From Mesaphorura yosii (taxonomy: Eukaryota > Arthropoda > Collembola > Poduromorpha > Tullbergiidae), in the NCBI GenBank assembly GCA_009869945.1, contig WIXG01000006.1, positions 1 through 64,000 on the forward strand: DNA of 64,000 nt, written 5' to 3'. The notes below the pieces were generated by a model. The model ran no database searches. It was not told the origin of the DNA and worked only from the letters and a program-made list of their open reading frames with translations. A program made the position numbers and the translations under genes. Below, in pieces: positions 48,214 to 60,905 of the stretch (its first letter is position 1; each line of letters opens with the position of its first letter).

Positions 48214-51200
48214 ATGATGGCGAAAGGACACAAATCGTTCCGTATCGACGACTTGCTCTGCAAGAAAGTCAACAGTGAGCAAAAGGCGGCGGCGGTGCCA
48301 GCTTACAATCTGACGCCGTCTGCGTCGCCGGGCTCCGTCGCGTCATCGCCAGAGTCAACTGGGATGGTAATTGACATGAAGAATCGCAGCAATGTTTTTT
48401 CAACATCGACATCATCTCGTATCCAGCATTTCTTCGAGAATCCACACCACAAATCGCACTCGTTGCCACCATCTCCAGTGAGCTCAACGAATGGTGCCAT
48501 TGGAGCTGCCGGGGATCGTCGACATGGAGCAGTTCAATCAGCTGGCATCAGCAGCAACAACGACAACGCTATCAACATGAGCAAGCGTGCTCATGAGAAC
48601 AGGAATGGCCAGGCCGGTGGCGGTCTGAGCGCCCGTCGCCACAGCCATCAACATCATCATCGTGGGCACTATCAAGGAAATGACTTCCATGGATTGGCTT
48701 ATCGCGGCCCAAATTCTCCGTATGCTCTCGAGAGGTCCACAAATGAAAGTCGTGGCAGCAGCAGCAGCTGCAGCTCTCGATCAGGTCAGACCCCAACTCA
48801 AACACTTACTTTCTATTCTCCACCTTCGTCAACCGAATCGGCCAAACCACGTGCGCGCGACGACGATGCTCTCATAATTGAGATGCCTAGTCGGGGCAAT
48901 CAGCTTCCTTCCGCATTTACTGGCTTGAAGCAGTCGCTGTCTTCGAATGGAAACAATGGCCGAGGAGGAAGTGCGAGATCTTCTCCATCCGATGGACGCA
49001 GTTCCACAAACAGCTTTCAAGAGACGCGCCACGAGCGCCAGCACGAACAGCAGCGTCAAAGGCAAGTTGTGTCTTCTAGCAGCAGCGGCGGCCACGGCAA
49101 TGGTGTGTCTTATGGCAATCATCATCAGTCTCAGCAGAACAAGATGAATACCATCCTCGCACAGCAGTTGTCAGCTGGAAATCCAGACGCTGGGATGGTG
49201 TATGGCGGACAGCCTCCAAACGCAAACATGGCTGCAGCTGCAGCAGCGGCCGCCGCTGCAGCTTCGGCAGGTCTCATGCCGACACTTTGGCCACATCCAT
49301 TCTTATCGCTGCCGCTCATCGATCCTGTGACTGGTCAACCGGCGTCCGGCGCAATGCTCGCCAGACATCATCATCATCAACAACAACAGCAGCAGCAACA
49401 AAATCTTCAGCCGCATCAGCAATCGATTGCTGAGCGGGCAGCGCTCCTTTTCAGCTTGAACAATCGCTTTCATCCATGTAAGTCATTTTTTTTAATCTTC
49501 TAACTTAACTATTGCACTATTTTTACGCCAGTTAGCAATACAATTATAATCAGCGAGCTTCTTTTTTCTTGGCATCGTTTTAATTCTTACTGCTATCGGC
49601 ATTTTGAGGTTATTACAATTACTAGGACGGATACTTGAACCATACGCAAACGCATGCTCGATAAGTACAGAAGTGATTTTGTTTTTGACCAAAAAGACCA
49701 GACTGGTTTCACAAAGACAAAACCTCATTGACCGCAGTATTGCGGATGAATTGTCTCAACTTGGTCCAACAGCTTTCATTGATTCTCTTCATGCTGATGC
49801 TGTTAGAATTCGGGCATATCAGAGAGACTGGAGCATTGACGGTTTATCTTTGTCCAGTTCGCATTAAACTTGCTGGGAATAAGAAGCTGACCACTGTCAT
49901 ATCAAGGCACGGCCAACAAGACATAACTCACAATGGTTTCGTGGTGTTTCTTTTCATGGTCTTGAGTAAATACACACAGAGATAAGCTTTAATATGACTT
50001 GAATTGGCTGTCATTAATAATTCAGTTATGGTATCCGTATTTGAAGACGCAAAACAATCAAATCCGACGAAAAGTGATGCATGAAGTATGAGCTAGGTTA
50101 TTCCAAGTCTCTATTCGAAATGGTACACTCTCTTTCAGATTAACAAATTCAGTACAAAATCATTCAGTACAGAATTTTGACTTGATCAAATACGGGACAC
50201 GCTTCTTCTATCACGCCTTATACTGAATGAGGCAAAATGAGACATTTCCATTGCACGCAAAAGGGCAAAAACAGTTTTCAGTGAAACATGCCATAGATTC
50301 TACATCTTCAGGAGCGAAGGTTGGTGAAGGAGCGTGGGAGCAATTGACGTAATGACTCTGATTCACTAGAATACTTAACATTGTTCGCGACGTGAGATCA
50401 GGTCAGGATCCGGAAATTACCTAAAATACTCAGAGTGATCAATGAATGAGTGACCGGTTCATGGAAGTCCCTCGCTAATTCCAGCGGAATGCAAAGCGTG
50501 ACGCTAATAAAGTCTACATTCACAACTCGAGCTAATCGCTTCCGCTCCATTTCCGTTAAGGACGTCAATTTTAAACTACGCTTACTCAAATTGATGAAAT
50601 ACGGCAATAGTATGGTTGATTTTGCACAAATACGTTGTTTATGACTAACTTGCATCTTTTTCTTACTTTGTTTCTGTCGTAAAAGTTGAGATGATAACTT
50701 CAAATTACAAATTTTGTATTTTATGGCTAATAATTCACCCTCAGGATGACAGAATAAGATTACTGTAATTGGAGGTTAAAGATATTTGTATGTGTGAAAT
50801 TGAACATTATGTTTATTTTTAAAGATATATAAAATGACAGACATCTACAAATGAAGGAATGCTTTAACGCGTCTTTAACTTTTTTTAAGCAGTTCTTTCT
50901 CACCATTAAGACATTTCTTTGCAAATTCTGATGGACTTTAGCAATCATAATCAGTGGGACAGTTCCGGTACAAAGCCGAGCCGTGAGACAGCGCTGTGGC
51001 CAAACCAAATGTTCAGCCAACCGTAAAAGTCGTGAGTTTGAGACATGCATACCAAACGCATTCGGCAAGCGCTGGTCCAGGCCATAAAAATGGCAAAGTT
51101 CAATCCATTAATAGTGCATTGTACTTGAGGCAAGACAGGGCATGATGACGATTGTTTGTCTGATTAACACGACTAATGATAATGATGGCTGACTTCAAGC

Positions 51201-54200
51201 CGTGAAATTCGATCAGTCGGTAGCGGAATCATAAAGTCACACGTTTACGCGACTTGGAGTTGGTTCTCATAGTCGGAAATTCTGGGATGCAGACAGACAA
51301 CTAGAATTGCAACACGTGAGGAAAAATGATGCCATCAGACAGATTAATTACCATTCGCTTCGTTGGTCGAAAATACTTAATCCAAACAGAATCGTTGAGC
51401 GCCGTAAATCTAGAGAGGTTTACTTATGATCTCCAGCAATCGGAGGTTTTTATTATTCCTCAATTAACTTCAATATGCACTCGATTACATGTCAGCTCGT
51501 GCTATTAAAAATATTCTAACGGCGAATAATCTTCAGTCGCATTTAAGGTGTTTTTGAGACTTTCACTCGCATACCGTCCTCCACTATTCGAAAGATTTCA
51601 CAGTTGCGAAGCAGTATAACTAACCATTCAAGAAAATCTTTTGCTTTTGAAACACATCAGTCCGTAATCAGATATTTATGGATTTTGATGCTTGGTGTCT
51701 TTATTTAGTTGGTAATGAAGGTTGTACTCGTCACCGCTTCAATTTCCTTCAAAACCGTAATCGCATTTATATTGCACAAAGCACGACAAAAGCAATGAAA
51801 AATGTGCAGAATTGAAGTTATAAAAATCTGAATACAGTGTCTGGCCCAAGGTTTGCGATTTGCACGGGAAAAGTCACCGCTTGAAGTTGAAGGTTACAAA
51901 ATGCTCCGAGTCAAGCTCACGGTCGCCCTTGTTCACTATGGAGTCATGCGACGATAAACACATTACCACGGCGAAGTGATAAATGCACGTTTTAATGCTT
52001 AAAAGTTGCTGCTTGTTCAACTTACCAGCCCAGACACACGAGTGTTTCAAGTTTCGCCCGAGTTTGCAATTTCTATATTTCAATTTGATTCCTACGCAAA
52101 ACAAGAGCCATAAAATTATTATGCGGGTCCATCAGTTCATACATTCAAGTACTCCTTCAAGTAGATGAAATTTGCAATTTCTAACTAAATCGTAACAAAA
52201 ATATATATCTTCCCTATTTGCGAAAGTCATGCACAATTGACACGGTTGTTGAGAATAGAATTAAAGTTGTGCGAGTCAAAAATACAGCTCAATATTTTGT
52301 TACTTTTTGCTAGAGAAACATATTCTGTGTGAAAGACGGCGAAAATGTTTTTCAGTATCAAATTACTTATTTTCGATTTTATTATAATTCAAATGAAGCG
52401 TGAGAATACAGCTTTAGAGACTCTGTCAAGCCCTTTATGGTGTTCGCAGATTGCCGAATACGTGATTATTTCTGGAGATGGTTGAATTAGTTCTGGATAA
52501 TTAAATCGTACGTAATGTTTATGCATTCCGCCACATCACCCCATTTCATTTGAGGCAGACCGCCGAAACTTTGTGTGGTGAGGCTAGACTAGGCTAATTC
52601 ATGTTTATTTACGGCGTTGATGTCAGCCCTTGGCTTCGTAATAATGTCCTAGTTGACATTCAAATAATGTCAATTTCATTTTTAGGACGCACTCAATGAA
52701 AATTAACCGAGCAATTGTCAATTACGGGGAATATTTTATTTACATTGTGTGTTGTGTGGTCCGATACAAATTAGTAAGCACTTGTAATTCACGTTCCAAT
52801 TGACAGAATAGTTGACGTTCGATTGCATGTCTTCTGTAAGATCTTACTAATAGTTGAAATCGAATGGAGTACGAGTACAAGTGCAAATTCATGTAATCAA
52901 ACACCGAAAATACGTCCATGATTGAACTAACTGAACTACCTTGTAAAACGCGCTTGTACTACATGAAGAGTACAATATTGTAATTACGCACATGCGATCT
53001 CAAGTAGCCTGCACCATAAAACCCGATTGAACATTTCGTGTGTTATCCAGAGTCCTGCCCATAAACCAGGCGTGCAATGCTTGAGAATTTACGAGTTTAC
53101 TGTTTGACGAGTGATTAAGTTGATTTAGATTAACATTTTAATAACCTTATTTTTTGTGTACTCGTTGATGTATTGCATGTGATTGAGTTTAGTGCGTGAG
53201 TGAATTACTGTGTGATTCTGATAATGTTGAGCCCCCAAACCATTGCATTGTTTGATGCGACTGAAGAGAACCAGAAATAAATTGAATTGCTCTCACATGG
53301 CCACCATGCACTGCCTCTGCGGCCTGTACACACAGCTGCGGTATTTACGGGGGTAATCATTTAATTTCATGTCATGTGGGGATTAAGATAAAGATTATAA
53401 AAATAAAATCCATGCTGTATGTCAGTGGAAATACGACATTCACGGTTCAGGGGCTGTCGGGCAGGCTAAGCTTCGGAATTTTCACTTCCAAAATCCCAGA
53501 AGCAAAGGCCATTGTGGATTGGCAATTTGGCAATCAAAGCCGAAAGGACTGCCGAAGTAATCCTTAACCTGATAAACTTATACTCTACTAGCACCAAGTG
53601 GCGCGAGTGAATTACGAACGAACCAATGCAATTAGCTCACCAGAAGAGTGGTTGGCTAAATGAGAACTTTTCAGCCTTCCACTCGTTGAATTCGGTCAAC
53701 GCATTTTTGACTGCTCTGCTTAACATGCTTGAAATCCTAAATCCATCGTTTATGGATTTCGTCCGCGATAAGGAAGGGTTACGGGCATAGATTGGCGGGT
53801 GTCAATTTCTACGCTATATTAGCTGTACACACACACACGTTGTTTGAATTTTAAATAGTGACGATAGCGACCAAATATGCGTTGGTCGTTCGTGGGATAG
53901 CTGAAGAAAATTCTGGAGTGACATTGAAATGTGAGCATAATTAACGCAAACGATACACACGCAAGATTGGTCATTTTGTGATAATGGCACCCATTTCTTG
54001 ATTTGCAATTGCATATATAGATGACGAGGTACAGCGCGCGCGATGCAACAGGGTCACGAAATTAAAACATTAAAACAGCGGCAAGCTGATTGCAGAGCAT
54101 TATGACACTGAAACACTTTCTTTATTAGTTTGTATACCATATCACTGCGTGGACAGGCACGCTCCGCTGATGAACAAGCGGAATAATTCCATTTTTGTGT

Positions 54201-56438
54201 GTTTTAAGAAATTGGTGATTAGATTCTGCTCCAAGAATACAATTTGTGCCAGAACAATCATTCGCGTCATGCAAGAAGGGAATCGATTGACAATACAAAT
54301 ACAACATGGATTCTTAAAGTAAACCGTCTCGTATTTTTGTGTACTCTTTTCGTCCTAACTTTCGAGGATTAAGATTATGTTGGGAGGTGAAAATGCAGGG
54401 ACCTTGTGTCAACAATACGGCTATTGGCGTCGGACATGCATTTTGATATCATTTTAAACAAGGCTTCCTAATTGGGCAATACTTGTTCAACAACCTTGTC
54501 AATTCAATTATCTTGTCCAACACCGTGGCTGCTGGATTCGGGTTTTTATGTTTCTGACACTTCCATCAGGTTCACGCGAGTTGAGTATGACGTGGATTAG
54601 CAGCAAATTCGGACGGGCGAGGAAGGAAGTCACTGCTAATGTAATCCCATTATAAATCACGTTGGGTAAACACATCAATTTTGTCCTTGTTACTGATACT
54701 TAGTCCACAGTCTACAAATGATGCGAGCCGAAGAAATCAGTGAAAACTTATCAGAAGGTATTAGCGGACCGGATAGCACAAGTGCAGGGTGGTTTCAATA
54801 ATTTGGCATGTGGTGTCGAGAAGTACGTACATTTAGTGCGACAACTGGCATGAGCCTGATTTTGATTGTTGTTGTTACGTAAGGCAATCATTAATAATCT
54901 CACAACGTATGTACTCACATCGCAGCGTATAATGTACAAATATTGTATTAGCAGTATCTGTACAATATGCTCCTTCTATATTGCTGCAATGAGTCCCATT
55001 ATTTGTTTAGTTATTATTGTATCCTATGATGTGATGGTGGGCTTTCAATTTTTATCATCGTGTGTGTACCCAGAGCGAGGAGCCATAAGCCTAAGAGGCA
55101 ATTAATCCCTTTTATCAGAACCGCCGACAATCACATTTCGACTACCGGCTATCTGCTCGCAAATACTTTTAATGTCTGTCGTCAGTATTGGTCACCAAAT
55201 TGCAGTCTTTCGGGGAAAATGCAATCTGCTTCATCATCTGCTCCCGTTACCTAACTTTGTGCATGGCATTTGGGTTTGATTATGAGAAAAAAGAAACGAC
55301 ACTATAGACACAACTCACTGAGCATCTTATTCCATTCACCTTCGACCATAAATCCGTGACCCAAGCATTCGTGCTGCTGTTTAGCACCTATACATACGTG
55401 CATTTGCAAATTCATTTAAAGTGCATTACAACTGATGAGAGCTGGACTTGGATTGGCAGGGCACGTAATAACAATTAGCAATCGTCAACAGATTATTGTC
55501 CGATCTCCTAATCACAAAACGATGTGTAAACTAAGTGCATGGGTTCCATTACACAATTTTATAATGATTGATCGATTAATAATAGTTTTACGTAAAACTG
55601 GTGGAATTTTCTAACACCACTTAAATCCTTGATGAGATTAAAATTTAATAACTGACCAGATGCAATACTAACGCCCAATATGAGCAGTAAAGTTAATTGC
55701 TATCAATGTCATTTACATAGCTATCGCTCACAGCAATTGTACACAATGTGACTGCAGAGTGCTGCAGTTTATGAGCTTAAGCTGTCAATTGAGTTTTATT
55801 ATTGTACAAAGTCTGAAGGTATTAAAAATTCCGGCCTATCACGTAGTTGCTTCTAATCAATGTGTGGTGAACGATATTTGTAATTTTAGAAGTGGCGTTT
55901 ATAAATAAACGGATGATACGCTTCAGTGTCGTAGACGCCACGAATACTCATGATAAGTTATGAGCGACGCCATTTTAGCACACGTGACATATTCATGTTT
56001 CTTCCTTCTTGGTTTTGCAGATGGTTTGCCGTTCGGAAATGTAAGACCGACTCACTCTCTTCTGCAAGCCGGCAGCAAGCGCAAAGGTGGACAGATTCGA
56101 TTCTCAAATTCGCAAACTGGACAGCTGGAGAAATCCTTCATTGCGCAAAAGTACTTGAACGCCAATGATCGGAAGAAATTGGCACACTCGTTGGGATTGA
56201 CTGATCGTCAGGTCAAGACTTGGTTCCAAAACCGAAGGGCGAAATGGCGCAAGAGCAAGGAGTGCGTCAACTTCGAAGCTGAGGTAGATACAGAGTGTTA
56301 GTAACAAATTTGGATTTGGATTGTTACCAGCAAACATTTTCTGAATTTCAGTCTCACATTTCTGGTTCGTCTTACAACGGCCGCTTGGACGATTCTCCCG
56401 ACGATGGTACTTGTGATAGTATGGTCAGCATGGATTGA
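48214..56438 (+). CDS. HHEX: HHEX-type homeobox transcription factor
   Basis: Three exons with matching phases: 48214-49477, 56021-56283, 56352-56438 (537 residues). An Eh1-like repressor motif ([11 protein letters not shown], residues 8-18) sits at the very N-terminus, where HHEX proteins carry FYIEDILG. A ~400-residue low-complexity region follows, with Ser, His and Gln runs, an alanine run near residue 345 and a hydrophobic [14 protein letters not shown] patch. The homeodomain (about residues 443-502) begins [19 protein letters not shown] and includes [17 protein letters not shown]. The RKGGQ(V/I)RFSN start and the QKYL and AKWR motifs are diagnostic of HHEX. The tail is acidic and Ser-rich (RLDDSPDDG...). 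HHEX proteins are homeodomain repressors acting in foregut/endoderm, blood and pharynx patterning, and Eh1 motifs recruit Groucho. The N-terminal region is much longer than in vertebrate HHEX (about 270 residues in all), mainly through repeats. The first intron is 6.5 kb. Confidence 0.9.
49478..56020 (+). other. HHEX intron 1 (6.5 kb)
   Basis: Bounded by a clean donor (CCAT|GTAAGTC) and acceptor (TTGGTTTTGCAG). No internal gene on either strand is supported. This is the longest intron I can define in the window, and such introns of developmental regulators often hold enhancers; nothing in the raw sequence lets me pick one. Confidence 0.5.
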
Positions 56439-57661
56439 TCACAGCATTGGCAATGACTTTCTCGATGAGTTGGCGATGGGTGTATAGCTTTACTTTGGAA
56501 TATATTTTTGTTATATAATCTATGTGATGGATTCGTAACTCGAAGCGTTTGATCTTGCCTTGAGCTTTTCCATACAGGAGTAAACGAAATGTTATATAAA
56601 ATGGGAGGTTGTCTCCCACTCTATCTTTTTTACTCCTGTGCTAAAGTATTGTTAAAGTTTTGATGAGACGAGGTATTGTCTGCTGACTTTAATGCTTCCG
56701 AAAAAGCTCTAAGAAGCGATGTGAGAGGTTATGCAGCTGAGAATGGCTAAAGATTGGTGTAATGGGACGGGAATTTTATTTGCCTTTTGGAAGCACGTTC
56801 ATTTTGGATTTAGCTTAGCTTTAACTCAAGTACTAGTACTTATTCTTAGAAGACTTGTTACAAAGCAGTACTATGAACAAATCTCACTAGCTCATATTTA
56901 TAAGTTTATCATTTAAACGTTCAGTTAATTAAACATCGCATGTAAAAAGAGTATCTTAAATTTCTTAAGCGAACGTTTACATTTTTCGGGACAAATAAAG
57001 CAATGTCCAGCCCATAAGGCATTTGTGGCGTTTGGTGCTGCTGATCCCATCATTAGTTTTATTATCGAAAACAATAAGTAATTTGTGAACAATTGATGAA
57101 CCGTGTTGTTGTATATTGTCACTGATTCAAAATAATAATGTGCTAATAAAACGAGTTCTTCAGAAACCATAACCTCACTGATGCATTTTACTGTTGGGTT
57201 GAGCTTCATGGATTTATTCACGCTTCTCTGATATCAAGACCTGACGTTCAAAGATCTTTCTTCAACGTCTGCGTCGCGTTGGTACAAAGAATATGACAAC
57301 TACTGCGTCATTGCAATTCAATCGCATGAAAATGTCCCCAAACAGAAAATTCAGGTTTTCAATTTGAGGCGTTGAAAAGGCGACAAGTACTCTTGGTTCT
57401 TGTGAACTCACATTCTCAGAACTGTTGTGTTTTCGAATTTCCACTTCAAATCCCAATAAAGCATTCATATCTCATATGCCTGACATTGAATCGGCAAGGA
57501 GAAGCACATAGTTTACAATTTGAAGGTCTGTCGTAAATCGCATCGGCCAGTCGTGGGCACTGTGATGGTCAAAGTTGATGAACTTGATTGTGACTGAAAT
57601 CTTTTTACCATTTATTCTTTTCATTTCCATTCAACCTCTGGTCGAATTAAGACTTGCCAAA
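56439..57661. other. HHEX 3' region and intergenic stretch
   Basis: No coding exon is supported. A plus-strand AATAAA at 56994-56999 could end the HHEX transcript. The promoter of the next plus-strand gene should lie just before 57662, but I see no convincing TATA box. Confidence 0.4.
56994..56999 (+). terminator. Candidate polyadenylation signal AATAAA for HHEX
   Basis: A perfect AATAAA about 560 bases after the HHEX stop codon, the first I see on this strand downstream. Candidate only. Confidence 0.35.
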
Positions 57662-58919
57662 ATGAAGTCCTCAAGCATCTTGCTCTTGTGCGTAGCTGCG
57701 TTTTTTCTAGGAATTGGTTCAGTGTCCGCGTCTCCTGACATCATCACCGCCGAAGAAAAGAAGGCACTAAAGCTCGTAAGTTCTTCCGCTTTAACCAGGT
57801 TGGCCTAATCAATTATTCTCACGCACTTATTATTCTCGCCAGTTCCGTCAAATGGTAGCCAAACTGCTTTACAGAGATTTCATGAAGGAAGACAGATATT
57901 TGGTGAGCTTTTTGAGATGTAAGACTTCAAAATGATACTAGCGTAGGCCTTGAAGGAAACCGCTTAACTCTTTCGACCTAATTTCAGCACGGAACCTGAA
58001 TTTAGAGGAAGCGAAAGAAATGGTGCAGAGAGTAAGTAACAGCTCACTCTTAAATATCTAAAAGCTCACTCTCAAGCGTGAATTCTAAGAGCAATACGCT
58101 GTTAAAGATGGTGGAATGGAGAAAAACCAACAAAATCGACACCATTATTAAGGAGGAGTTTCCAATGTATGATAAGGACTTCCCAATCCTTGTCGACAGC
58201 GTGGATAAACAAGGAAGACCATGTAATTACTTACTCTCTATTGACTTCTTTCATTGGAACCATTAGAAATCATTGCCATTCGTTTCAAACGAAATTTATT
58301 TCGATTTCATTGCAGTACTCATCGTCTTGGCTGGGCAATACAATATACGTAAAGTGGTTTTAGCTGGCCAAGCCGAAAAATTTCAGCGCTTTCTGGATAA
58401 AAACTTTGAACTTGGTCGACATCTTACGAGGACCAAGAACGTTACGCAAGGAGTCATGCTGATGGACTTGAATGGATTCAATCGAAGAACACACGCTTGC
58501 CTCGGCTGTAAGGTCAAAATCTATTGGGCATGTAACCTCGCTAACTGATGTTGTTGGTTCTCAGGTGTGCCCGTTTTTATCCACTTCACTCAGGTCTACG
58601 AAAATTATTACCCTGGCCTCTGCAATAAGTTTATTTTTGTGAACGGTAAGCCGTTTACTTAAATTAAGGGGGTCATGCTGTCATCCAGCATCCACATTTC
58701 ACGCAAATAATTCTATTTGCAGCGCCACAAGCCTGGGAAGTCATTATGGAGGCGATTCGTCCGTTCTGGTCCAAGGAGACGCGGGAGGCCTTGCAACTCT
58801 ACGGTCATAATAAAGACGAGTACAAGAAAGTTTTGTTGAAGCTCATCAACCCCGATCAGCTGCCTGTTAGATTCGGAGGCACGAAAGTCGTTCAGTTCTC
58901 CGAAAGGGTGATCAGCTAA
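57662..58919 (+). CDS. Secreted Sec14/CRAL-TRIO lipid-binding protein
   Basis: Seven exons with consistent phases: 57662-57775, 57843-57918, 57988-58031, 58090-58222, 58316-58507, 58565-58645, 58723-58919 (278 residues). The protein starts with a clear signal peptide (MKSSSILLLCVAAFFLGIGSVSA). It continues with a CRAL-TRIO N-terminal helical region (RYLVSFLRSRNLNLEEAKEM) and then the CRAL-TRIO lipid-binding core. The core includes VTQGVMLMDLNGF, YYPGLCNKFIFVN and PQAWEVIMEAIRPF, ending GGTKVVQFSERVIS. The FLRxRN, MD, YYPG and P-x-x-F-x-x-x-(W/I)xxIxPF features are characteristic of Sec14-like proteins, which carry phosphoinositides, tocopherol or retinoids between membranes. There is no GOLD domain. 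Sec14-like proteins are normally cytosolic, so the signal peptide is the odd point. The ligand is unknown. The acceptor of exon 4 (58090) is the least certain boundary. Confidence 0.85.
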
Positions 58920-60261
58920 TTTATGCTCGACCTAAACTCAAGACCATGTGTATATGATTTTACGCAAACAGTAAATAATTTACTTCGATTAATGATACAG
59001 TAGAATTGCTTAGCAGTGTACTTTTTGTTATCTTGAGGGAATCTATCTGAATTTGCTCAAATAGTAGTCAACAAATCACACTTGTTTTGTCGTTGAACCG
59101 CTCCAGAGATCACAAGAACTCACTCGTTCAGTCTCTTTCCTGGCTTGTCCATTGCCACATGTTTGCTTAATTGATTTGCAACATGCTCCTCTCCTCATTA
59201 GGCACTGAATTGCGTCTTTCGTAATTTTGTTATTCCAATTTGCAGTAAAATTGAACGAGGTAGTTTCGCGTTCATTACTATTGCAAAAACTCATGCATTG
59301 GTTTGCGCCAGACCTATTCAGCATAATTTATTCCGTGGTGCAAATTATTCGACCGCGGCCCACGGAGACGAGAATGAATCTCAGTCTTGTTTGCGGATTC
59401 GTACCTGAACCACAACAATGCATGCACTCACTCGTCTGCACATCATTGTTACACTGACATCAAGTGCAACACAGAGCTCAATGCAACGCAGGTGCAGGGC
59501 AGCTGACCATTGTCGTTCCGATGCTGCTGCAACAAAGTAAACTACTCAAATAGTCAAGCCTCCACCCGCGTGCGAATCCCATCCCAAAGAAAGACGCATG
59601 AGCGAAGTGGCTGACTGAAGTCTTTAGGAAAACCACAGTGCACGGGAATTCAAGTTGCTCAGTGTGCGTTCAACTTCTGCTGGGGCTCATTATTTCTGGC
59701 CGCAGCTCAACTTAAGCGCGGTCGTGTTGGAAATAACTAACGTTTCGGATCCCGAATCGGGTCCTAGAGCTTTAGCCTTTGGAATAGTATATTGCTTTGA
59801 CTTCGTGACCTTTATGATATCAACATTCATTGATCATCGACGAAATGAAGTGAAATTATTATATCAAAGTCGCAAGGCACGCAACAACCGCTCATCGATT
59901 AATTGAATGGTTGCGGAATCATAAGTGCGTCTAGCTTCAAGAGCTTGCAGATTCAGGTGAGTAGCTAGCTTCCATTCCGTTTTCTCATCAGCATCCGTCA
60001 TGTTTGCTTAAAACATCCAAGTCCATGTGTATTCTTGAAATAGGGAAAGGTCAACATCAAAATTCAAGATCAGCTGGAAGTTATTGATTTATTCATGCAT
60101 ACGTCATACGATGTAGCTCAATGCTGACTCAATTGATTCGGCTGAATTGAAACTTTCCTGTTTGAACCATCATTCGCAAAAGCAGCAACTGGACTACAAT
60201 TGAGCTGGATTGCATGTGATACTAGTTTACGTTAAGTAACTGACATTGATCTCAAATTCAG
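58920..60261. other. Intergenic stretch
   Basis: Contains the 3' end of the CRAL-TRIO transcript and probably the promoter or 5' leader of the next plus-strand gene. The frames at 59227-59457 and 59655-59906 (+) have no domain signature or splice support. Confidence 0.4.
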
Positions 60262-60905
60262 TCTCAAGGCGGCGGCTGTACCACGTAGTATTTCCAGCAA
60301 CATTGACCGAGAGGCCGAATTTTAAACCAATCATGCGAATACTCAAGTCGGACTCTTGTGATCATAAATCCGGAAATCACCTTCGGATACATGAACATGC
60401 AACTGGAGAAGATCAAATCATTAGAAAGCGCAATGCTACGTTTTCCATGAAAAAAAGCTATCGTCCAGCGGTGGTACTCAGGAGCTCCGACACTCAAGGC
60501 ACACCCGTCAGTCAATCCAGAAATAGAATCTCCAAGTTACCAGCTTCAGATAGTCCACCCGTTACCATGGACTCTGCGAGCACGCTGCCCACGTCCGCAT
60601 TAGTTTGTAAACCGAAGTCCATTCCATTGTCCAGATATCTTTTATTTTTCTCGCAACCCGCGCATTCCGTTTCGCTCATCTTCCTTCTCCTGTCAATGTC
60701 CTGTCTCATCTTTTTAATTACCGTGCCAATCGCTCAATGTGCCAAGACTTTGAACAATGATGCGTCCAACACAATTACTGGTCAGCAGCAGCCTTTGTTG
60801 GAGGATCTCTGGCCCATGCAAGGTCAAGATGAAGACAGTCAACCACACCAGCCTCACCACCAGCACAAGGAGACGTGCAGTCATCAGTATCCAAAACCAC
60901 ACGAG
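60262..60905 (+). CDS. Partial gene: exon with a hydrophobic signal/anchor segment, product unknown
   Basis: An acceptor-like site (CAAATTCAG) at 60261 and a strong donor (CACGAG|GTAAGC) after 60905 delimit an open exon. The first in-frame ATG is 60333 (191 codons to the donor). A second, better Kozak context (ACCATGG) is at 60567 (113 codons). Both give a long hydrophobic segment (SVSLIFLLLSMSCLIFLITV, then PIAQCA) that could be a signal peptide or a type II anchor. A Gln/His-rich, acidic stretch with one Cys (QPHQPHHQHKETCSHQYPK) follows before the splice site. The remaining exons should lie beyond the window. I recognise no family. It might be a secreted factor or a single-pass membrane protein. 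Confidence 0.5.
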
